Shown: piece by piece, positions 30,011 to 37,949 of the stretch
How the letters are laid out: every line of letters begins with the position of its first letter
Numbering within the stretch: the first letter of the stretch is position 1
DNA from: CADCWK01 sp964244115
GTDB taxonomy: Bacteria > Chloroflexota > Chloroflexia > Thermomicrobiales > UBA6265
NCBI GenBank assembly: GCA_964244115.1
Contig: CAXTHM010000003.1
Location: 40,194 to 104,193, forward strand
DNA length: 64,000 nucleotides
Direction: 5' to 3'
Notes under the pieces: model-generated
Database searches by the model: none
What the model was told of the DNA's origin: nothing
Seen by the model: only the letters and a program-made list of their open reading frames with translations
Translations under genes and position numbers: made by a program

Positions 30011-30661
30011 TCAGGTCCTGTTCGGCGAATGATGCGTTGCCGCGGGATCCCTGTCCGGTGTCACCGGGGCTGACCGGGGCGGTTGGGTGCGCCGCAGGGC
30101 CGCCATCCCGCCGCGCAGGAACTCCCAGGCGGCCGGGATCATCCGATCCGCGTCCTCCTTCGACCCGTCGATGATGATATGGGTGACGACCGCTTTGATC
30201 GCGGCGGCGACCAGCCTGGCGCTGGATTCCTGACCCGGACCGCCCAGTTCCCCGGTCAGGATCGCGACCGTGCGGACCATATCCGGTTGGATCCGCGCAC
30301 TCGCCAGCGCACCGAGTTCGGGGTTGCGCTCGAACGATCTGCTGGCCAGGGCAAGGGTCTCGACGTCCAGGGTCTCGATGACGCTCCCAAACCAGCGCTC
30401 CAGGGCATCGAGATACGTCAGGTCGCCCTTCAGGTCGCTGGCCACTGGCCCGGCGCCCGACAGGATCTCGTCGGTCACGCTCAGGGCGATGTCCAGCTTG
30501 GTCGGGTAGTACAGCGAGACCGTCCGGAGGGCGACGTCCGCCGCCTCGGCGATATCGGCCAGCGTCGTCTGGTCGTACCCGCGCTCGGCGAACAGCCGCA
30601 ACCCCGCCAACCGTATCGCCCGTCGGCGCACCGACTTGTTGCGCTCACGACGTCCTGCCAC
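30011..30661 (-). CDS. TetR family transcriptional regulator
   Basis: This 216-residue protein has an N-terminal helix-turn-helix of TetR type (LFAERGYDQTTLADIAEAAD, then VALRTVSLYYPTK). The ligand-binding C-terminal domain is of the kind found in regulators of RND/MMPL exporters, with a disordered Pro-rich tail. It is divergent from the MMPL gene across ~170 bp that hold an inverted repeat next to a promoter, so it most likely represses the exporter and perhaps itself. The start is a GTG with GAAAGG about 5 nt upstream. The inducer is unknown. Confidence 0.88.
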   Translation of the reverse strand: MAGRRERNKSVRRRAIRLAGLRLFAERGYDQTTLADIAEAADVALRTVSLYYPTKLDIALSVTDEILSGAGPVASDLKGDLTYLDALERWFGSVIETLDVETLALASRSFERNPELGALASARIQPDMVRTVAILTGELGGPGQESSARLVAAAIKAVVTHIIIDGSKEDADRMIPAAWEFLRGGMAALRRTQPPRSAPVTPDRDPAATHHSPNRT

Positions 30662-30719
30662 CGACCGACCTTTCTATGCGACCCCCATCGCCACGAGGAC
30701 CGCTGCGATCCGGAAAAGT

Positions 30720-30764
30720 ATGATGTCGTGCATCATTGCATTCGCGTGCAGTAAATTCTACCAT
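30720..30764 (+). promoter_or_regulatory. operator and promoter of the MMPL exporter gene
   Basis: An inverted repeat ATGATG-N5-CATCAT (30720-30736) touches a -35-like TTGCAT (30736-30741). A 17-bp spacer follows, then TACCAT (30759-30764) as -10. The arrangement suits repression by the divergent TetR protein. The local DNA is AT-rich against a ~68-70% GC background. Confidence 0.6.
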
Positions 30765-30829
30765 ACGTCTCGTGCGCGTCCGTCTCGGGACGCCCGCCCC
30801 GTCGTTCGCCCACGTTGAGAGGAATCGCT

Positions 30830-33067
30830 GTGGCTCGTTGGCTCTATGACATGGCTCGAGGCGCAGCCCGGCGCCGCCGGCTCGTTCTCGCGATCTGGAT
30901 CGGCTTGCTGGTCGTCGGCGGCGTCCTTGGCGGGACCCTGCGCGGCGAACTGAGCAACACCTTCAGTATCCCCGGTATCGAGGCGCAGGACGCCGCCGAT
31001 CTCCTGATGGACGAGTTCCCCGCGGCGGCCGGCGGGACGTACCGCATCGTCTTCGCCGCACCCGACGGCGGGATGCTCACCTCCGCCGATGCCCAGACGG
31101 CCATCGGGTCTGGCCTAGAGCAGGCGGCCACCGTGGACGGGGTCCTTGCGGTCACTCCGGTCACCCTCTCGCAGGACCAGTCCATCGGCTTCGCCGATGT
31201 CCAGTTCGCCGAGACGCCCGAGAACGTCGCGGATGATTCGAAGGACGGCGTCTCCGAGGCGATGGACGCCGCCCGGCAAGCCGGTCTGCAAGTCGAATTC
31301 GGCGGGTCGGCCTCGGTCGAGCCGGTGTCGGCGGTCAATGCCGGCGAAGCCCTCGGCATCGTCGTGGCCTTCGTCATCCTCCTCATCACCCTCGGCTCCC
31401 TGGTTGGTGCGGGACTGCCGCTGCTCACGGCGCTGATCGGGGTCGGCCTCGGGGTACTCGGGATTCAGATCGTCTCCGGATTCGTGGAACTGGCCAACGT
31501 CACCAATACGCTCGCCCTGATGATCGGCCTGGCCGTCGGGATCGACTACGCCCTGTTCATCGTGGCCCGGCATCGCTCGCAACTGGCCGATCCGGACATG
31601 TCGGTCAGTGAGTCCATCGGGCGCGCGATCGGGACGGCAGGCAGTGCGGTGGTCTTCGCCGGGCTGACCGTTGTCATCGCGCTGGCCGCGCTCGCGATCG
31701 CCGGGATCCCGTTCCTGACCGCCATGGGCCTTGCCGCTGCCGGGACCGTGACCATCGCCGTGATCGTCGCACTCACGCTGATCCCCGCCCTGCTTGGGTT
31801 CGCCGGCGAGCGCCTGCGTCCACGCCCGGCCCGGCCCGGCCCGGCGGCGGCAGTGCAGCCGACTCCCGCGGCGCTGTCCGCCAGGCCGACGCTGTGGCTG
31901 CGCTGGGCTCGACTGATCCATCGCGCACCGGTCCTCTTCGTCGTCGTGCCGGTCGTCATCCTGCTCGTCCTCGCGGTTCCGGTCCTGAACCTGCGGCTCG
32001 GGCTGCCCGGCAACGAGACTCTGCCGGAGGAAACGACCCAGTACCAGAGCTACCAACTACTCACCGAGGGGTTCGGGCCAGGCTTCAACGCCACCATCCT
32101 CTACGTCATCGATGGGGACGGGATCAGCGGGACCGATCTCCAGCGGGTGACGACCTCGATCGCGGACGTGATCCGGCAGGACGCGGACGTCGCGATGGTC
32201 GGCGAACCGACCTTCAACGAGGACCAGTCGGTCGCCATTCTCAGCGTCGTGCCGCGCACGGGGCCGGACGACGAGGCCACGTCGGACCTGGTCACGCGTC
32301 TTCGTGATCAGCCACGGGAGCTGGTCGAGCAGGCAAGCGGGACGCCCTACGTGGGTGGGCTGACCCCGACCAATATCGATGTCTCGGCCAAGCTCGCGGA
32401 CGCCCTGCCGCTCTTCATCGCGGTGATCATGCTGCTCGCGGTGCTCCTGCTGATGGTCGCCTTCCGCTCCGTCCTCGTCCCGCTCAAGGCGATCGTCGGC
32501 TTCCTACTCACCATCGGGACGAGCATAGGGCTGACCGTCTGGGTGTTCCAAGACGGGCACCTGGCGGACCTCCTCGGCGTCGCGACGCCGGCCCCGATCG
32601 TCAGTTTCATCCCGGTGCTGCTGATCGGCATCCTGTTCGGTCTGTCGATGGACTACGAGGTCTTCCTCGTCAGCCGGATGCGCGAGGAGTTCCATCACAC
32701 CGGCAGCGCGACGGAGGCGGTCCTGCGGGGACTGGCCGAGAGCGGGCGGGTCGTCTGTGCGGCAGCCCTGATCATGGCCGGGGTGTTCGCGGGGTTCCTG
32801 CTCGGCGACGACGTGATCGTCAAGTCGATCGCCTTCGCGCTGACCATCGGCGTGCTGATCGATGCCTTCGTCGTCCGCATGACCATCGTGCCGGCGGTGA
32901 TGTTCCTGCTCGGCGAACGGGCGTGGGGGCTGCCTCGCTGGCTGGACCGGATCGTGCCGAACGTCGACATCGAGGGCGCCTCGCTGCCGGCCCATGAGCC
33001 GAAGACGGCCTCCGAGCAGGTCGTGGCCGAGACGCCTCCGCGCGTGTCTGCGCCAGTCACGACCTGA
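30830..33067 (+). CDS. MMPL/RND family membrane transporter
   Basis: This 745-residue protein has two repeats of the MMPL fold. Each has one N-terminal helix, a large extracytoplasmic domain (first ~40-165, second ~390-530), and a five-helix bundle with RND features (GLAVGIDYALFIVARHRSQL; GILFGLSMDYEVFLVSRMREE). The GxxxDY and SMDYEVF segments match the proton-relay region of MmpL/YdfJ proteins. It probably exports lipids or toxic hydrophobic compounds, driven by the proton motive force. The GTG at 30830 has AGAGGA 7 nt upstream and is preferred over the TTG at 30815. It is regulated by the divergent TetR protein, judging from the operator. Confidence 0.93.
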   Translation: MARWLYDMARGAARRRRLVLAIWIGLLVVGGVLGGTLRGELSNTFSIPGIEAQDAADLLMDEFPAAAGGTYRIVFAAPDGGMLTSADAQTAIGSGLEQAATVDGVLAVTPVTLSQDQSIGFADVQFAETPENVADDSKDGVSEAMDAARQAGLQVEFGGSASVEPVSAVNAGEALGIVVAFVILLITLGSLVGAGLPLLTALIGVGLGVLGIQIVSGFVELANVTNTLALMIGLAVGIDYALFIVARHRSQLADPDMSVSESIGRAIGTAGSAVVFAGLTVVIALAALAIAGIPFLTAMGLAAAGTVTIAVIVALTLIPALLGFAGERLRPRPARPGPAAAVQPTPAALSARPTLWLRWARLIHRAPVLFVVVPVVILLVLAVPVLNLRLGLPGNETLPEETTQYQSYQLLTEGFGPGFNATILYVIDGDGISGTDLQRVTTSIADVIRQDADVAMVGEPTFNEDQSVAILSVVPRTGPDDEATSDLVTRLRDQPRELVEQASGTPYVGGLTPTNIDVSAKLADALPLFIAVIMLLAVLLLMVAFRSVLVPLKAIVGFLLTIGTSIGLTVWVFQDGHLADLLGVATPAPIVSFIPVLLIGILFGLSMDYEVFLVSRMREEFHHTGSATEAVLRGLAESGRVVCAAALIMAGVFAGFLLGDDVIVKSIAFALTIGVLIDAFVVRMTIVPAVMFLLGERAWGLPRWLDRIVPNVDIEGASLPAHEPKTASEQVVAETPPRVSAPVTT

Positions 33068-33098
33068 ACAGGATGCGCTCCGGCGGGTGAGCCGCTGG

Positions 33099-33123
33099 CC
33101 CGGTCACCCTGGCGGTGACCGGG
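33099..33123 (+). terminator. hairpin terminator after the MMPL gene
   Basis: CCCGGTCACC pairs perfectly with GGTGACCGGG around a 5-nt loop and is followed by TTCCCGTCC. It lies 31 bp after the stop and before the converging nucleotidyltransferase gene. Confidence 0.75.
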
Positions 33124-33208
33124 TTCCCGTCCGCTCGCCACCGCTTGAACCGGGCCGGCCAGGCCATCGGCTGGAGCGGATCACCTGGCCACCCAGGTCG
33201 GATTCCGC

Positions 33209-33853
33209 TCAGTACGGACCGATCTCGGACCGCCACGGATGCTCCGGGCCGCTCGTGAGCCCGATCGCGTCCCGGAGCCATTGCCGCTCCGCCGCGCCCA
33301 GCAGCGGCAGGGCGGCCGCGAGATCGATCTCGTCCTTCGGTCGCCGGCCCTTCGCCTTATAGAACAGCTGGATCTCCGGCCGGAGATACGGGACACCGAT
33401 GTCGGTCCGGCTCCCGATGTCGGCGATCGCCCGCGTGATCCGTCGGTCACGACGGGACACCCAACGGTCACCGTCGTCGTCGGACTCGTCCAGCATCAGT
33501 TGCAGGCGCCAGGGAGCGTCCGGTGTCTCCCGGCACCAGATGTCGTGCGATGCATCCGGCAGCGCCTCCCCGACCGGCCAGAGCCGGAGCGTCCCCGGCG
33601 GGTCGGCGACCCAGCAGTCCCACTCCGTCAGCAGGGCACGGGCGGCGACGTGGTCGCGGCGCAGGAGGAGCACGTCGATGTCGTCGTGAGGCCGAATGGC
33701 GTGGCCGACCGCCAGCTCGATTGCGTGGCCGCCAGCCATCCACCACGGGAACGTCGCGTCCCGGAACAGGTCCATGACGGCATCGATGGTCAGCGGGTGC
33801 CACGGCCGCTCGTGCTGGGGAATCTCGCGAACGTCGCTGGCTCCGGCGCTCAC
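33209..33853 (-). CDS. nucleotidyltransferase of the aminoglycoside 2''-adenylyltransferase-like fold
   Basis: This 214-residue protein has the pol-beta type nucleotidyltransferase core. WWMAGGHAIELAVG is followed by the metal-binding HDDIDVLLLRRD, and RPKDEIDLAAALPLL lies near the C-terminus. This pattern fits the family that includes aminoglycoside ANT(2'') and amino-group-modifying relatives. Many chromosomal members have no proven resistance role. The start is a GTG that overlaps the upstream phosphotransferase stop as GTGA, so the two are translationally coupled. Pairing a nucleotidyltransferase with a phosphotransferase suggests both act on the same small molecule, possibly an antibiotic. 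Confidence 0.8.
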   Translation of the reverse strand: MSAGASDVREIPQHERPWHPLTIDAVMDLFRDATFPWWMAGGHAIELAVGHAIRPHDDIDVLLLRRDHVAARALLTEWDCWVADPPGTLRLWPVGEALPDASHDIWCRETPDAPWRLQLMLDESDDDGDRWVSRRDRRITRAIADIGSRTDIGVPYLRPEIQLFYKAKGRRPKDEIDLAAALPLLGAAERQWLRDAIGLTSGPEHPWRSEIGPY

Positions 33854-34797
33854 GGGCGGGGCGGCAGGGTCCGGAGACGCTCGATGTGCTCGGGCATCCG
33901 CTCCGTCCAGGCCAGCAGGATGCGGAACCAGCCCCGCGTCCGGGCGCGCAGGTCCGGGTCGAGCCGCTCGAAGCTGACCCAGTCGTCGCTGGTCAGCCAG
34001 GCGATCGTCCCGACGAGGCGGTGGAGCGACGTGTTGGGTTCGATCGGCCCGCGCCCGTAGCCGTTGAAGAAGGCCCGGGGCAGCCCGCGGCCATTGAACA
34101 GCGACGCATGCTGATGCAGCAGCGCCAGCTCCGCGGCCGGGTCGCCGACGGCGGGCTCGTCCCAGTCGACCAGCGTCGCCCGGGTCGGGGCGATCAGGAT
34201 GTTCCACATGTTGACGTCGCCGTGGAGCAGCGCGGTCGTCGTGTCGCGCAGCGCCGGGGCGGCGTCCTCGATCAGCCGGTGGAGATCCGGGACGAGCGCC
34301 ACCGTCTCGGGCAGGAGGCGCTCCAGCCCCGGGATCGACCGGTCGACCTCGCCGTGCAGCCGCGCGACCGGGTCGGCCGGTCGCAGCGTGATCTCGTCCG
34401 GCCCGACGGTGCCCTCGACCTCGCGGGGGAAGCGGACCTCATGGACCTGCCGATAGGCCCGGCCGACCATCGCCCAGTCGTCCCGGGTGGCGGTGCCGCT
34501 CTCGATCGCGTCGCCCAGCGTGACGCCGGGGGCGAAGGCGTAGAGCGAGGCGTTGCCGCTGGCCGCGAACAGCCGCGGGACGGACAGCCCGGAGGTCTGG
34601 AGGAACTGGGCCCGGGCCTGCTCGGGGATCAGCCCCCGCGTCCGGATCCGCAGGACCATCTGGCGGCCGTCGGCGAGCCGGGCGGCGTAGAGCCGGTTGT
34701 TCAACCCGCGCCCGGCCAGCCGCGACGTCGCGATGACGTCCGGCAGACCGGCGTCCCGGACCAGCTCTTCGAGGATGTCGACCGTCGTAGCGTCCAC
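33850..34797 (-). CDS. aminoglycoside phosphotransferase (APH/choline kinase) family protein
   Basis: This kinase-fold protein of 315 residues has an N-lobe with RLAGRGLNNRLYAARL and VLRIRTRG, a catalytic Brenner motif LLHGDVNMWNIL (HxDxxxxN), and the metal-binding LVDWDEPAVGDP. Length and motifs fit APH-type small-molecule kinases; the substrate cannot be told. The GTG start at 34797 follows GGGAGACC about 8 nt upstream. The stop overlaps the start of the nucleotidyltransferase gene by 4 bp. The 173 bp upstream hold no gene. Confidence 0.87.
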   Translation of the reverse strand: MDATTVDILEELVRDAGLPDVIATSRLAGRGLNNRLYAARLADGRQMVLRIRTRGLIPEQARAQFLQTSGLSVPRLFAASGNASLYAFAPGVTLGDAIESGTATRDDWAMVGRAYRQVHEVRFPREVEGTVGPDEITLRPADPVARLHGEVDRSIPGLERLLPETVALVPDLHRLIEDAAPALRDTTTALLHGDVNMWNILIAPTRATLVDWDEPAVGDPAAELALLHQHASLFNGRGLPRAFFNGYGRGPIEPNTSLHRLVGTIAWLTSDDWVSFERLDPDLRARTRGWFRILLAWTERMPEHIERLRTLPPRP

Positions 34798-34970
34798 GTC
34801 AGCGGGTCTCCCTGGGGCAGCGAGCGTCCGGCCCGATCGCAACGGACCACCGGCGAAGGGTGATTCATGTCGCCCATAGTAGGCCAACAACCAGTCCATC
34901 GGGAATCCCCACGACGGTGACCCCTGGCGACGGGCAATCCGGGGCGCTCTGGTGACCGGGTCGGTCCACG

Positions 34971-37505
34971 TTACAGGCGGCGGCGCAGGGTCGAGAGCGG
35001 GGAGCCCGGGATCGGGGCGCCCTCGCCGCCGCGGTCGAGGTGGTACGGCACGCTCGTGACGACGATGCCCGGCTTGAACAGCAGGGCCGCCTTGATCCGG
35101 AGGCCGGTCTGGTTGTGGAGGATCTGCTCCCACCAGTGCCGGGCGATGAACTCCGGCAGGATCACCGTCAGGGTGTCGCCGGGGCGCTGCCGGTCGATCT
35201 CGTCGATGTAGCTCAGCAGCGGCCCGACCAGCGACCGGTACGGCGACTCGATGATCACCATCGGCACATCGACCCCCAGCGCCTTCCAGTCGGCCTGGGT
35301 CCGGGTGATGTCCTCCTCGTCGATCGCGATGTGGACGGCCGTCACGTTGCCGGAGATCGAGCGGGCGTAGGCCAGCGTCTGCTGGGCGATCCGGTTGACC
35401 GACGCGATCGGGACCAGGACCGTGTGGTGGATCTGAGCCGGGTCGAGCGGGGTCGGCGTCGTCAGCTCGCGGGAGGCCGTCTCGTAGTGATCGTGGATCG
35501 CCCGCAGGGTCACGATCAGCAGCGGGATCAGCAGGACGACGATCCAGGCACCGTGGGTGAACTTCGTCACCCCGACGATGATGGCGACGACCGCCGTCGC
35601 CGTGGCGCCGAGCCCGTTCAGGATCTGCCCGACCTGCCAGCCCGGCTCCCGGCGGGTCCGCCAGCGCACGACCATGCTGAACTGCGAGATCGTGAACGAG
35701 GTGAAGACGCCCAGCGCGTAGAGCGGGATCAGCCGCTCGGTCTCGCCCTGGAAGGCCGCCAGCACCGTCGAGGACAGCACACCGAGCGTGATGATCCCGG
35801 TCGTGAAGGCCAGCCGGTCCCCCCGGAAGGTGAACTGGCGCGGCATGTAGCGGTCCCGGGCGAGGAAGTACGACAGCCGGGGGAAGTCCGAGTAAGCGGT
35901 GTTGGCGGCGAGGACGAGGATCGCCATCGTCGCGAACTGGATGTACAGCGACGGGATCGGACCCCAGCCGGAGAAGATGCTCTGGGCGATCTGGTAGATC
36001 ACCGTCTGGTAGCCCTCGACGTTGGCCTCCATCGGGATCGCGCCGTACTGGTGGGCCAGGAAGGTGATGCTGCCGAACGTGACCGCGAGGATCGTGATCA
36101 TGATCGTCAGCGTCGTCCGGGCGTTGCTCCACTCCGGCTTCTCGAAGGCCGGCACCCCGTCCGAGATCGCCTCGACGCCGGTCAAAGCCGCGCAGCCGGA
36201 GCTGAAGGCGCGCAGCACGACGAAGACACCGAGCGAGCCGATCGCGGCGTCCTCGGTCGTCGCGACCTGCGGCTCCAGCACCGGGAAGCCGTCGATGGCG
36301 TTGCGGGCGATCCCGACGACGATCATGATCCCAATCCCGAGCAGGAACAGGTAGGTCGGCACGGCGAAGATCGAGCCCGATTCCCGGATGCCGCGCAGGT
36401 TCAGCATCGTGACCAGGGCGATGAAGCCGATCCCGATCGAGACCCGGTGGTCGTTCATCGCCGGGAAGACCGAGACCAGGGCCGCGACCGCCGAGGCGAC
36501 GCTGACGGCGACGGTCAGGATGTAGTCGACCAGCAGAGCGCCGCCGGCGGTCAGGGCCGGCAGCTCGCCCAGGTTGTCCTTGGCGACGATGTACGAGCCG
36601 CCGCCGGCCGGGTAGGCCTTGATCGTCTGGCGATAGCTCACCCCGACGATGAGCAGCAGCAGGATGATCGCGAGACCGATCGGCAGGCTGACGCTCAGCG
36701 CCGCCACGCCACCCGCGATCAGCAGGACGCGCAGGATCTCCTCGGAGGCATACGCGACCGACGACAGCGCGTCCGAGGACAGCACCGCCAGCGCCTTGGT
36801 CTTGGAGAGGCGCTCGTGGGAGGCCATCTCGGTCGAGATCGGCGAGCCGATCAGGAGCCGCTTGGCCCGGCCGAAGACCTTGCCGACCGGGCCGCGATCG
36901 GCGAGGTCTTCCTGACGGGCGATCAGATGGCCGGGGCCGGCGAAGGCGAAGTCGTCGTTCCGCTGCCGGACGATCCGGACGTAGCGGTCGCCGGGGTGCT
37001 GGCCCTGGAGGTGCTGGCGACCGCTGAGTCCAGGCTGGATCGGCGCCTCGGACGGGCGCGGCGGGCGGACGGCCCGGGAGTCGCGTGGCCGGACGTCCCC
37101 GGCTGGGGCGGAGCCGGTGGCGGCCGGCTCGCTGTCGGGCTGGCCGCTCGCATCGCCACTGCCGTCGTCCCCGCGGTCAGCCCTGGCGCCGTCGGTCTCC
37201 GCTTCGGTCGCCTCGCTGGCGGCCAGCCGGGCGTTGGAGGCGGCGAGGGACCAGCTCTCGTCCGGTCGGTCAGCCGATCGGTCGGGGTGGCCGGCGGAGT
37301 CCGCGCGGCCGGTCCGGTCGGCGCGGCTGGCGCCGGCCGGGGTCGGCAGTCCGGCCTTGCGGACCTTGGGCTTGTGGTGACCCGCCGGCCGGGACGAGCC
37401 GGCGACGGGTTCGTCGACCGGTGGCGAAGGGGGGCGTACCGGGTCGGGTCGCACCGGGCCAGGGTCGGGAACGGCTGGGCTGTCGTCGGAATGATCCGTT
37501 GCCAA
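34971..37505 (-). CDS. KimA-like potassium/amino acid transporter (APC superfamily) with long disordered N-terminus
   Basis: This 844-residue permease resembles KimA/YdaO. The segment LLIGSPISTEMASHERLSK, then ALAVLSSDALSSVAYASEEIL, closely follows the KimA N-terminal signature. About twelve helices and a C-terminal cytoplasmic domain come after (VDVPMVIIESPYRSLVGPLL and a final RHWWEQILHNQTGLRIK). KimA is a proton-coupled high-affinity K+ importer in Bacillus. The first ~195 residues are Pro/Ala/Asp-rich and predicted disordered, which is unusual for the family (~610 residues). The TTG at 37505 has a perfect AAGGAG 8 nt upstream and is preferred over a TTG at 37538. I see no clear c-di-AMP riboswitch in its leader. 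Confidence 0.85.
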   Translation of the reverse strand: MATDHSDDSPAVPDPGPVRPDPVRPPSPPVDEPVAGSSRPAGHHKPKVRKAGLPTPAGASRADRTGRADSAGHPDRSADRPDESWSLAASNARLAASEATEAETDGARADRGDDGSGDASGQPDSEPAATGSAPAGDVRPRDSRAVRPPRPSEAPIQPGLSGRQHLQGQHPGDRYVRIVRQRNDDFAFAGPGHLIARQEDLADRGPVGKVFGRAKRLLIGSPISTEMASHERLSKTKALAVLSSDALSSVAYASEEILRVLLIAGGVAALSVSLPIGLAIILLLLIVGVSYRQTIKAYPAGGGSYIVAKDNLGELPALTAGGALLVDYILTVAVSVASAVAALVSVFPAMNDHRVSIGIGFIALVTMLNLRGIRESGSIFAVPTYLFLLGIGIMIVVGIARNAIDGFPVLEPQVATTEDAAIGSLGVFVVLRAFSSGCAALTGVEAISDGVPAFEKPEWSNARTTLTIMITILAVTFGSITFLAHQYGAIPMEANVEGYQTVIYQIAQSIFSGWGPIPSLYIQFATMAILVLAANTAYSDFPRLSYFLARDRYMPRQFTFRGDRLAFTTGIITLGVLSSTVLAAFQGETERLIPLYALGVFTSFTISQFSMVVRWRTRREPGWQVGQILNGLGATATAVVAIIVGVTKFTHGAWIVVLLIPLLIVTLRAIHDHYETASRELTTPTPLDPAQIHHTVLVPIASVNRIAQQTLAYARSISGNVTAVHIAIDEEDITRTQADWKALGVDVPMVIIESPYRSLVGPLLSYIDEIDRQRPGDTLTVILPEFIARHWWEQILHNQTGLRIKAALLFKPGIVVTSVPYHLDRGGEGAPIPGSPLSTLRRRL

Positions 37506-37949
37506 CGACCTTACTCCTTGGGCGAATGTGATGGTCAAATGTCATGGTCGACGGGCCGCGCGTGGCGGACCGGTTGGCGGGATGCGGCCTGATGCGCCGA
37601 GGCACCAGGCCCGGGCTGGACACGATGTGAGGATGCGGGTCGCGAACCGGAATGATGTCACAGATCGCGGACCCGGCGTTCCCCGGGAACGAACGGTTCC
37701 GGCATGTCGGCCCGATGATACATGGATACATGCGCCCGGAAATGCCGACCCGCGCGTACCACGCTAGACTAGCGCGGCAATGCAACCGGAACGCACGCTG
37801 ACCCATGCGACTGACCGCCATCGCCGGGATGGGTCGGGGCCATATGGGCCGCTTCACTGCCCCGATCCGCCGCGATGCTCCCGCCCGCCGGGGGCGATCG
37901 GGTCACGGCGGGACCGCCTCGACCACCGCGTCCCGAGAGGTTTCCCTGT
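37506..37949. promoter_or_regulatory. divergent intergenic region with a CGCTAG-A-CTAGCG palindrome
   Basis: The 444 bp between the KimA-like gene and the next plus-strand gene hold no gene. A perfect 6-1-6 inverted repeat at 37762-37774 lies ~260 bp from the TTG start and ~175 bp from the ATG, and could be an operator. A second GC palindrome (GTTCCCGGGGAAC) sits near 37680-37690. Confidence 0.4.

Noticed and set aside
35040..37592. An 850-codon plus-strand open frame opposite the KimA-like gene
   Set aside because: It is a shadow frame; the minus strand has permease helices, family motifs and a strong ribosome site.
37506..37800. A c-di-AMP (ydaO-type) riboswitch upstream of the KimA-like gene
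   Set aside because: KimA genes often have one, and a GGGGAAC string is present, but the rest of the conserved pattern could not be found by eye. A covariance-model search would decide.
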